The position numbers and the translations under genes were made by a program. DNA of 9,451 nucleotides from Sulfurimonas sp. (GTDB lineage Bacteria > Campylobacterota > Campylobacteria > Campylobacterales > Sulfurimonadaceae). The notes below the pieces were generated by a model that was given only the letters and a program-made list of their open reading frames with translations, searched no databases and was not told where the DNA came from. Each line of letters opens with the position of its first letter. Within the stretch, counting starts at the first letter, position 1. The stretch covers positions 1-9,451 of the forward strand of contig JALUBM010000053.1 in assembly GCA_027044845.1 (NCBI GenBank), given 5' to 3'. Of the stretch, positions 1 to 5,947 are shown in pieces.

Positions 1-135
1 GTTAGTGCCTATTGTGATGCAAGGATTGTTGCGTCATTTACGCAAGATAAAAAATTTAATCTTATAGAACAAGAGGAAGTAAGAGAAATATTTAGAGCAA
101 GTATTGAAGTAGAAATAAAAAAACTAGGGCTTTAA
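1..135 (+). CDS. 3' end of an unidentified protein (5' truncated by window edge)
   Basis: Frame 1 is open from the first base to a TAA at 133-135 and gives 44 residues ending in IEVEIKKLGL. The tail is charged and looks helical (EQEEVREIFRASIEVEI), with no membrane segment or signal. I do not recognise the family from this fragment and assign no function. It is on the same strand as rnhB but is separated from it by 231 bp containing promoter-like sequence, so it is probably a separate transcription unit. That it is a real gene end is supported by the open frame up to the edge and by the AT-rich non-coding stretch that begins right after its stop. Confidence 0.6.
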   Translation, partial: VSAYCDARIVASFTQDKKFNLIEQEEVREIFRASIEVEIKKLGL

Positions 136-242
136 AACAGTTTGCTAAAATAGCCAACTAATAATAACAGGATAATAATCCTATATAGTCAGTCCTGAAA
201 AATCAAATAAACCCCTATTTCAAGGCATTAAAAGCTATAAAA

Positions 243-251
243 TGATATAAT
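243..251 (+). promoter_or_regulatory. Candidate promoter P1 for rnhB (extended -10)
   Basis: The string TGATATAAT is a perfect extended -10 (TGn followed by TATAAT at 246-251). No convincing -35 hexamer stands about 17 bp upstream, which is common for the AT-rich sigma-70 promoters of Campylobacterota. The predicted start near 258 would give a leader of about 110 nt containing a small hairpin (ACACT 267-271 with AGTGT 277-281). The surrounding 136-366 interval has no gene; apart from the promoter candidates and a weak AGGAT/ATCCT hairpin at 169-182 without a T tract, I see nothing in it. Confidence 0.5.
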
Positions 252-323
252 TTCGACAGCTAAAAAACACTCAAATAGTGTAAAATCTGCAAAAACGAGA
301 GTGTTCAAAATTCTGTGTCAGCT

Positions 324-332
324 TGATATAAT
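324..332 (+). promoter_or_regulatory. Candidate promoter P2 for rnhB (extended -10)
   Basis: A second TGATATAAT, identical to the one at 243-251, has its TATAAT at 327-332. A start near 339 would leave a short leader of about 28 nt that still includes the AGGAG ribosome binding site at 352-356. This promoter also argues against translation beginning at the GTG at 301, which would lie upstream of the transcript start. There is no clear -35 box. It may be an alternative to P1 or act in tandem with it. Confidence 0.45.
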
Positions 333-351
333 AAGAAAAATTAAAGTTTTT

Positions 352-356
352 AGGAG
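352..356 (+). promoter_or_regulatory. Ribosome binding site that fixes the rnhB start
   Basis: AGGAG stands 10 nt before the ATG at 367. The RNase HII fold begins directly after this ATG (MRKLCGIDEAGRG), while the 22 residues read from the upstream GTG at 301 have no counterpart in the family. The ATG at 367 is therefore chosen. Confidence 0.7.
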
Positions 357-366
357 TTTTAAAAAG

Positions 367-930
367 ATGAGAAAACTATGCGGGATAGATGAAGCGGGAC
401 GAGGTCCTTTGGCAGGTGATTTGGTAATGGCGGGATGTATTTTACATACAAGTATAGGTGGGTTAAATGACTCTAAAAAACTCACGGCAAAAAAGCGTGA
501 AGCCCTTTATAGTAAAATTGTTGCAAACTCCACATATCATATTGTAAAATTTAGTGCAAAAGATATTGACAATAATGGTATCTCGGCATGTTTAAAAAAA
601 GGACTCCAAGAAATTATAAATACATTTAATGCCGAGGAGTATCTTTTTGACGGAAATCAAACATACGGGGTACAAAATTTGATGACGATGGTTAAGGCTG
701 ACGGGAAAGTTCCCCAAGTCAGTGCTGCATCAATTTTGGCAAAAGTAACACACGACAAAGATATTTTAGAAATGGCAAAAAAATATCCCGAATACCAATT
801 TGAAAAACATAAAGGCTATGGCACGAAGTTACATGTAGCAATGATTAAAAAATATGGTTACTGCGAAATTCATAGAAAAACCTACAAAATAAAAGCATTA
901 GAACCAACACTTTTAGAACAAATGGAATGA
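367..930 (+). CDS. rnhB: Ribonuclease HII
   Basis: This 187-residue cytoplasmic enzyme cleaves the RNA strand of RNA-DNA hybrids and starts removal of single ribonucleotides misincorporated in DNA. The family signature GIDEAGRGPLAG opens the protein. By comparison with the E. coli enzyme (D16, E17, D108, D126 as I recall its sequence), the metal-binding residues are D8, E9, D95 (in FDGN) and D112 (in KADGK). Other conserved blocks are GLNDSKKL (32-39), SAASILAKVTHD (119-130) and HKGYGT (148-153). Length and motif order are those of a complete, active RNase HII. The ATG at 367 is preferred to the GTG at 301 because of the AGGAG at 352-356. A 32-bp gap separates it from the lipoprotein gene, so the two may be co-transcribed. 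Confidence 0.96.
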   Translation: MRKLCGIDEAGRGPLAGDLVMAGCILHTSIGGLNDSKKLTAKKREALYSKIVANSTYHIVKFSAKDIDNNGISACLKKGLQEIINTFNAEEYLFDGNQTYGVQNLMTMVKADGKVPQVSAASILAKVTHDKDILEMAKKYPEYQFEKHKGYGTKLHVAMIKKYGYCEIHRKTYKIKALEPTLLEQME

Positions 931-950
931 TTTATGCTTTTCTTCTCTTT

Positions 951-957
951 AGAGGAG
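951..957 (+). promoter_or_regulatory. Strong ribosome binding site for the adaptor lipoprotein gene
   Basis: AGAGGAG lies five bases before the ATG at 963. It is a near-ideal Shine-Dalgarno sequence at good spacing and supports this start, from which a typical lipoprotein signal peptide is read. Confidence 0.75.
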
Positions 958-962
958 AATAA

Positions 963-1961
963 ATGCGTTATTATTTACTAAAAGCATTCTTATTGTTTAT
1001 TGTTTCAATTTCTCTTATAAATGGCTGTGCAAAGTCTCGAGTAGAAAAAGAACTAAAAGTTTCAGACAATAATATAAGCATACGCATTGAAGGTGCTGTC
1101 TATCCGATACAACGTCAAAATATTTTAGCCTCTACTTCGGGAAAGATAAAACATTTATATATAAAGTATGGAGACAAAATCACGAGGGGAGAGCGAATAT
1201 ATTCCCTTGACAAAGAGCTTATAAAATTAGATATTCAAAATAAAAAAACAGAAATTGCCTCTTTAACACAAATAAAACACCATCTTTTCTCAAACATACA
1301 TGCAACTTCAAATACACAAAGTATTAACTTGGCAGCTATGGAGTTAAAAAAAATGGCACAACTCAAGGCTGAGGGATATGTGCAGGATTTTGAGCAAAAT
1401 ACCTATAAAAAGAATTATATAAATGTACTCAATTCACAAACGGCACAAAATGCAACTCATTATGAAAAGCTAAAAACAGTAGAATCTTCCCTTCATACAA
1501 AAAAAATCCAATTACAAAAATTGCAATACCGACTCAAGCATGCCGATGGATATGCTAGCATCAATGGATTTGTTGCAGACATTCAAGTTCAAGAAGGTCA
1601 AACTATTAGTAGTGACACAAAAGTATGTACGATTGTAAACCTTGACAAGGTTATACTTAAAGCAGGGTTTGCAACAGGACTCCTCCCTTTTTTACATGTC
1701 AATCAAATGGTAAACATCAGCTTTGTTACAACACCTCCCTATTCTGTACAAGCCCCTATTGCACAAATTACTCCAATCGTAGATCCAAAATTTAAAAGTA
1801 TGACATTTACCGTTGTCATCCCAAATAAGCACTATATTCTTCAAGAGGGAACACGTGCTTTAGTAACGATTCAACTCCCCAAAAAGGGACAAGAACGTGT
1901 AAAAAAATACTTCATGAACAACAAAAATGACCGAGTCATTCAAATTCAATCAAATATATAA
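963..1961 (+). CDS. HlyD/RND-type periplasmic adaptor lipoprotein (membrane fusion protein)
   Basis: This 332-residue protein starts with a lipoprotein signal (hydrophobic 4-19) and a lipobox ending INGC, with lipidation expected at C22. The +2 residue is Ala, not the inner-membrane retention Asp of the E. coli rule. It then has the adaptor layout: first lipoyl half-motif about 50-85 (ILASTSGKIKHLYIKYGDKI), a charged Lys/Gln/Leu-rich coiled-coil hairpin about 85-192, second lipoyl half about 195-226 (GFVADIQVQEGQTI), and a beta-barrel domain about 228-305. No large C-terminal membrane-proximal domain follows, only a short basic tail. Family members bridge an inner-membrane RND or ABC pump to an outer-membrane channel. 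Neither partner is in the window, since rnhB is upstream and a convergent gene downstream. Substrate and partner are unknown. The 3' end overlaps the convergent glycosidase-like gene by 12 bp. Confidence 0.87.
   Translation: MRYYLLKAFLLFIVSISLINGCAKSRVEKELKVSDNNISIRIEGAVYPIQRQNILASTSGKIKHLYIKYGDKITRGERIYSLDKELIKLDIQNKKTEIASLTQIKHHLFSNIHATSNTQSINLAAMELKKMAQLKAEGYVQDFEQNTYKKNYINVLNSQTAQNATHYEKLKTVESSLHTKKIQLQKLQYRLKHADGYASINGFVADIQVQEGQTISSDTKVCTIVNLDKVILKAGFATGLLPFLHVNQMVNISFVTTPPYSVQAPIAQITPIVDPKFKSMTFTVVIPNKHYILQEGTRALVTIQLPKKGQERVKKYFMNNKNDRVIQIQSNI
1923..1940 (-). terminator. Candidate terminator of the minus-strand glycan operon
   Basis: On the minus strand the sequence reads AATGAC-TCG-GTCATT followed by TTTGTTGTT: a perfect 6-bp stem with a 3-base loop and a T-rich tail, starting 10 nt after the stop codon of the last operon gene (1950). 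The T run follows only on the minus strand, giving it that direction. It lies inside the last codons of the adaptor lipoprotein gene. The stem is short with few G:C pairs, so efficiency is uncertain. Confidence 0.45.
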
Positions 1962-3368
1962 ATAAACTCTTCCTAGTGGAAGATTTTTTTGAGTGAAGCT
2001 CTCTTCTTCAAACTTCAAATCTACAGTAACGCTGTTTTTAGAAGAGTGTAACTCTTTTTTTTCATAAACATCATATATTTTTGTATCTTGTTTCAAATAT
2101 TTAGAGGTAATTTTAAGATAAAGTTCTTTTTTGTAAGGCTCTGAAACTAAAACAAATCCCTTCTCATAAAAACGGATATACCCTTTTAAGGCATCAAGTT
2201 TTTCATACCTTTTACCAAGAACATGTCCCAAATCGCAAAAATAGACCTCATCTCTTTCAAGCTCTCTGTTTTGTGAAATTTCCGCATACACTATATTATC
2301 TGCTAACTTTGCCATGGCATAACTAAAATATATACCGTTTTTTGGTTTTACAGGCTTGTAAAGCAAACTACTTTCGTACATCTTTATATATTTTGGTGCA
2401 AGATAGTTTAAATAGATAAAATTTTTAAAACCATACTTTTTATACTTCTTTTTATATACACTCAGCATATCAATAAATTTCAAAGAATCTTTTACATCTT
2501 TTGAATTATCATAGATGGGATAATAGTTTGTTACCAATACGGAATCAACCCATCCTTTTTGTGCTAATTGAATCTTCATTTTTTTGTGGACATCAGTTGT
2601 GATATAACTTTCTGTCATATCATATTGCACAAAGGGAAGAACATACTTTGCTTTTCTGAACCCTTGATTTGTCACGACAAATATATTTGAGTCTTTTAGT
2701 TTTTGATAAAATCTGCTCACAAAATCAAAATAAGTTTTATCTGTGTGAAATTTATTGAAATTTTGCAACATCGGTTTATAAACTTTTTCTTCAATATAAC
2801 TGCCCGATGCCCAATCAAAGAAGATACCTCGAAATCCCCTCAGTTTCATATTTGTAAGCAAATCATCAACTCTTTTTTGCAAAACCTCTTTATTTGAAAG
2901 ATTATAATAATAATCTTGACACCAGTCGTAATTGTTTTTTTTACAATGCACAAAAGGACCGTTTGGATTTAATGTCGTAGTTTGTCTGTTTTTGTAGAGC
3001 CACGCAACAAATGCTCTATTTTCCCCATCAGTATAATAATATAAGGCTGGCATCCAGTCATAAGCGATAGGATGCTTTACATGTAAAAGACCTTTTTTAT
3101 GTAACAAGGCAGACGTTACATCTGGATTTTCAACATTTCCCAGTTCAACCATATTAAATCTTTTTGCCCATGCAACCTCTTTTGCATCACCAAAAACAGA
3201 AGCAAGAGTGTAGTCACCTTTCTTTTTCGTTATATTTAGATTATTTGTGATAGGACGAAACTTGTACTCATTTTTACTAACAAGCACAGAATTATTGATA
3301 TTTTCTGCTTGTAAAGCAATACCCATAAAAATCCATACCACACTTACATGTAAAAGTATCTTTATCAT
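1950..3368 (-). CDS. Secreted TIM-barrel glycoside-hydrolase-like protein
   Basis: This 472-residue protein starts with a Sec signal peptide (hydrophobic 4-19, likely cleavage near A21 in ALQA-EN), so it acts in the periplasm or beyond. The central part (about 60-330) has the look of a (beta/alpha)8 barrel of the putative glycosidase type (GH114/TM1410 or GHL15-like). GIFFDW (181-186) ends a beta strand with D185, and YDMTESY (249-255) offers D250 and E253, so D185 and E253 are plausible acidic catalytic residues. Tyr and Trp are frequent near the strand ends, as in sugar-binding clefts. The C-terminal part (about 395-470) looks like a small beta domain. It is the last gene of the operon, overlaps the upstream gene by ATGA and has a weak ribosome binding site, so coupled translation is likely. 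A role in trimming, releasing or degrading the operon's glycan is inferred from context. The exact GH family is uncertain. Confidence 0.68.
   Translation of the reverse strand: MIKILLHVSVVWIFMGIALQAENINNSVLVSKNEYKFRPITNNLNITKKKGDYTLASVFGDAKEVAWAKRFNMVELGNVENPDVTSALLHKKGLLHVKHPIAYDWMPALYYYTDGENRAFVAWLYKNRQTTTLNPNGPFVHCKKNNYDWCQDYYYNLSNKEVLQKRVDDLLTNMKLRGFRGIFFDWASGSYIEEKVYKPMLQNFNKFHTDKTYFDFVSRFYQKLKDSNIFVVTNQGFRKAKYVLPFVQYDMTESYITTDVHKKMKIQLAQKGWVDSVLVTNYYPIYDNSKDVKDSLKFIDMLSVYKKKYKKYGFKNFIYLNYLAPKYIKMYESSLLYKPVKPKNGIYFSYAMAKLADNIVYAEISQNRELERDEVYFCDLGHVLGKRYEKLDALKGYIRFYEKGFVLVSEPYKKELYLKITSKYLKQDTKIYDVYEKKELHSSKNSVTVDLKFEEESFTQKNLPLGRVYLYI
1968..1990 (+). terminator. Candidate terminator of the rnhB-adaptor transcript
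   Basis: TCTTCC-TAGT-GGAAGA forms a perfect 6-bp stem with a 4-base loop and is followed directly by seven Ts (1984-1990). It begins 7 nt after the adaptor stop codon. It lies within the 3' coding end of the opposite-strand glycosidase-like gene. The shape is that of a rho-independent terminator, although the stem is short. Confidence 0.6.
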
Positions 3369-4270
3369 TGTTTTACCAACTCTTCAAATTTTATATCTTT
3401 CAAAAATAAAAAAAGATAAAAAAGTAAAAAATCAACACCAAACAATAAGAGATGATAGAGCGTAGCAGCAAGTAAAGCATCCTCTTTACTAACACCGTAT
3501 CCACTTAGATAAAACACAACGGCAGCTTCATAGGTGCCAATACCAGCAGGTGCCAGCGGTAGTGATAATGCGATAGAAGAAAAGATAAACAAACCCAAGA
3601 TAGTTGTAATATTTAAATTAAATCTCACTCCATAGGTAAAAAGAATATAAGTACCTAAAAAGTACATACTCCATAACGCTATCGTATAAAATGACAAAGA
3701 GAGGGGAGAGTGAAACATCTGATGCACTATTTTGTATATTTTTTGCAAATAAACTCTCAAAAACTGTAAAGGTATTTTTTTAAGTAATTGCAAAGTTTTT
3801 GATGTCTTAAAAAAAAGAATAATCACAACAATTGCACTCCCAAGTATAAGTAAGGAAGATTTAACAACCTCACTTGCAGTATAATCGTATGCCCAAATAC
3901 ATAGTAATAAAAAGAGCATAATAACATCAAAAAAACGCTCTACAAAAATAATTGAAAGGGTCTTGTGATAATTATATTTATAAAACTTTTTCAAGTATAA
4001 TGCTTTTGAGAATTCTCCAAGTTTTGCTGGTAAAATCATATTTAAAGCACTCGATACAATAATCGTCTCAAAAGAGGTTTTAAAAGAGAGATGAGACATT
4101 TTCATCCATCGAACACTCAACACAAATTGGGAAAAGAGTATCGTTATAAAAGTAGCAATAACCCCAAAAAGAGAAAATTTTGAAAAGTCTATTTTTGTAA
4201 CATCAAATCCATAAAATAGATAAATCGATAGTGTTATTAATAGCATAATTTGGATAATTTTATTTTTCAT
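3365..4270 (-). CDS. LPG-synthase-TM / UPF0104 family integral membrane protein (possible lipid translocator)
   Basis: This 301-residue, very hydrophobic protein has about seven or eight membrane segments. Two blocks are typical of the family that includes the flippase half of MprF and archaeal AglD-like proteins: NMILPAKLGEFSKALYLKK (77-95), and PAGIGTYEAAVV (241-252). MprF's homologous half moves lysyl-phosphatidylglycerol across the membrane. Members in glycan loci are suspected to move or handle polyprenyl-linked sugars, but that is not established. The soluble aminoacyl-transferase half of MprF is absent. The start at 4270 is chosen over in-frame ATGs up to 4348 because those would extend deep into the deacetylase gene and add a hydrophilic leader unlike the family; from 4270 the overlap is 11 bp. 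The stop overlaps the next start as ATGA. Confidence 0.83.
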   Translation of the reverse strand: MKNKIIQIMLLITLSIYLFYGFDVTKIDFSKFSLFGVIATFITILFSQFVLSVRWMKMSHLSFKTSFETIIVSSALNMILPAKLGEFSKALYLKKFYKYNYHKTLSIIFVERFFDVIMLFLLLCIWAYDYTASEVVKSSLLILGSAIVVIILFFKTSKTLQLLKKIPLQFLRVYLQKIYKIVHQMFHSPLSLSFYTIALWSMYFLGTYILFTYGVRFNLNITTILGLFIFSSIALSLPLAPAGIGTYEAAVVFYLSGYGVSKEDALLAATLYHLLLFGVDFLLFYLFLFLKDIKFEELVKQ

Positions 4271-5012
4271 CCAACAGTGCCTTGAGTTTCTTCCTTGCCG
4301 AAGATGAAGCATAAAATGCCAAGAAATAATCAACATTATATGTTGCATATTCTTTAAAAAAATGTAATATATTTCTATCCATCAGCTCGTAAGGATGTAC
4401 ATATAAGACAGAATTCTTTGTTTTTTTAAAAAGAATTTTTAAAAGCCATAATGGCAATACACGTAGATAAAAACCTCCACTAAACGGTATGATTTTTTTT
4501 GCTATGGGTCTCTCTTGTACTTTACCATATTTTGTATAAATCATAAAAGGGGCTTTTTTATCAATAGAGTTGCCGTACATGTAATTCTTCATCGGAAAAT
4601 AAGACGAAGAGTATGCAAAACCTACTTTTGCTAAAAACTCATAATAACGTTTTTCAAAAGGCAGAGACCAACTCGGACTTCTGTAGCCTACAACAGGCTT
4701 ACATGTAAGTGCTTCAATAATCTTTTTTGCCTCTAATAAATCATGACTCCACGTTTGAAAATTTTCAGAATATACAAGATTATGGTGTAAGCCATGACAC
4801 GCTATCTCAATGCCATTTTGTGCAAGTTTTTTTACAATGTGAGGATATTTTTTTGCGAAACTTCCTAACACAAAAGCGGTAGCTTTACGATTTTTACTTA
4901 GTGCTATAAAACTCTCTATATATTTTTCATACTCCAGTTGCGGTATTTGTTTCCAATGGACATGAAAATTCATATCTGTTATTTCTTCTACATCAAGAGT
5001 TAGCCACATCAT
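4260..5012 (-). CDS. Polysaccharide deacetylase, NodB fold, XrtA/PEP-CTERM-locus-like
   Basis: This 250-residue enzyme has no signal peptide and should act in the cytoplasm, removing N- or O-acetyl groups from a sugar. It opens directly with motif 1 (LTLDVEE, D7 likely catalytic), then TAFVLGSFAKKYP (45-57), the metal-binding HGLHH (H73, H77 in the HxxxH pattern), and RSPSWS (111-116). A later block, SGGFYLRVLP (178-187), and HPYE (206-209) match the pattern of deacetylases found in XrtA/PEP-CTERM exopolysaccharide clusters. All metal-site positions appear present. The adjacent upstream gene is a FemAB-like protein, the same pairing seen in those clusters. The gene starts at an ATGATG overlapping the upstream stop, with almost no Shine-Dalgarno, so it probably depends on coupled translation; the second ATG (5009) is equally possible. 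Confidence 0.85.
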   Translation of the reverse strand: MMWLTLDVEEITDMNFHVHWKQIPQLEYEKYIESFIALSKNRKATAFVLGSFAKKYPHIVKKLAQNGIEIACHGLHHNLVYSENFQTWSHDLLEAKKIIEALTCKPVVGYRSPSWSLPFEKRYYEFLAKVGFAYSSSYFPMKNYMYGNSIDKKAPFMIYTKYGKVQERPIAKKIIPFSGGFYLRVLPLWLLKILFKKTKNSVLYVHPYELMDRNILHFFKEYATYNVDYFLAFYASSSARKKLKALLDEK

Positions 5013-5929
5013 AAATCAACCAAATATTTACAAAGTTTCGGACCAATAAGATTCACAAGCTTTTTAGGAAGTTTCTGCCAAATTTTTGATGCAAAAGAGT
5101 ATTTAGCATAGATGTCGTTTTGTTGTGATGAGTATATATCTATTTTAACTGGTTTTGCACCGAATTGTGATTTAAATTTATAAGTTGTACCACCATATCC
5201 AGAACGCCCGAAATCAAATATCTTTTTATCTGTGTTATCACATATAAATCGCAAGACTTCCCAATAAATATAATATCCCGCCAATTTATTAGCATAAGTG
5301 CTTTTTACTCCACCCCACGGATACCAAGCAATCTCTTCATCAAGCAATATGCACATAGTTGCAGCCACCTCATCCCCCTCATAAATATTAAAAAAAATAA
5401 TCTCATTTTCAAACACTTTTGCAAACATATAAAAAAGTTTTTTATCTAACACTGGGGTTCCGTGCTTATACATTGTCTCACTAAAGATTTGATAAAAAGA
5501 TTCTATATCTTTAGAAGCATGTCCGTATGTAAGTCTATAATTATACTTTTTTAATGCATTTCTCACTTTGTTTCTGCATCTTGACTTTACGGCATTACTA
5601 AAAAGTTCTTCACTTGATTGTCCTTCTATATCTAAACGCATTGTCACCGTATCATTTGGCTTAAAATCATTGTATGAAAAGTTCAACGTTCTTATTTGGT
5701 AACTATTTTCTTTTGAGAGTTCTAACAAATCTTCAACCTCGTCATGTTGCCTGTCTGTATAATTGAGTAAAGGCAAGTATGCAAGTGTTTTATGCCCACT
5801 CAAAGAAGGAATAATTAAAAAATCCATATATCTTTCATAATGATACACTTCATTGATAGCAATTGTAAATTTTTCCAAAAAAGAAGTGCTAAGAAGGAGT
5901 TCTCTTGATTTGTTAATTTTTTGTTGCAT
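5009..5929 (-). CDS. FemAB-like / GNAT-fold acyltransferase
   Basis: This 306-residue, apparently cytoplasmic protein resembles the FemAB-related proteins of XrtA/PEP-CTERM loci and the Acetyltransf_6 (BioF2-like) fold. Diagnostic blocks are RNKVRNALKK (119-128), MYKHGTPVLDKKLF (153-166), GDEVAATMCILL (185-196) and FDFGRSGYGGTTYKFKSQFG (238-257); the last is the most family-like element. Such enzymes move an acyl or aminoacyl group onto an amine. In this operon a natural acceptor would be an amine freed by the neighbouring deacetylase, which is inference. The ATG at 5929 lies 18 bp after the GT2 stop; AAGGAAA sits rather far upstream (14 nt), with GAAG closer. Acyl donor and acceptor are unknown. 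Confidence 0.8.
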   Translation of the reverse strand: MQQKINKSRELLLSTSFLEKFTIAINEVYHYERYMDFLIIPSLSGHKTLAYLPLLNYTDRQHDEVEDLLELSKENSYQIRTLNFSYNDFKPNDTVTMRLDIEGQSSEELFSNAVKSRCRNKVRNALKKYNYRLTYGHASKDIESFYQIFSETMYKHGTPVLDKKLFYMFAKVFENEIIFFNIYEGDEVAATMCILLDEEIAWYPWGGVKSTYANKLAGYYIYWEVLRFICDNTDKKIFDFGRSGYGGTTYKFKSQFGAKPVKIDIYSSQQNDIYAKYSFASKIWQKLPKKLVNLIGPKLCKYLVDL

Positions 5930-5947
5930 GTAACTTCACTATTTCCT

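Noticed and set aside
169..182. AGGAT-AATA-ATCCT hairpin after the first partial gene as a terminator
   Set aside because: The stem is only 5 bp and no T tract follows on either strand.
301..366. GTG at 301 as start of RNase HII, adding 22 residues
   Set aside because: The extra residues have no counterpart in the family, the GTG has no good ribosome binding site, and AGGAG at 352-356 serves the ATG at 367, where the conserved fold begins.
2703..2897. Open frame of 64 codons on the + strand
   Set aside because: It lies wholly inside the glycosidase-like gene on the other strand, has low-complexity Ile/Phe-rich composition and no ribosome binding site of note.
3247..3465. Open frame of 72 codons on the + strand across the junction of two minus-strand genes
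   Set aside because: It is the antisense of real coding sequence at both ends and shows no protein-like pattern of its own.
4335..4340. TATAAT on the minus strand inside the deacetylase gene as an internal promoter
   Set aside because: It lacks the TGn extension and a -35 element, and such strings are expected by chance in DNA this rich in A and T.
4271..4348. Upstream in-frame ATGs for the LPG-synthase-TM family protein
   Set aside because: They would overlap the deacetylase gene by up to 89 bp and add a His/Arg-rich leader unlike the family; the ATG at 4270 gives a normal N-terminal membrane helix.
4491..4500. Run of eight Ts as a phase-variation tract
   Set aside because: Short A/T runs are everywhere in this window, no G/C tract of the kind used for phase variation in Campylobacterota is present, and the reading frame is intact.
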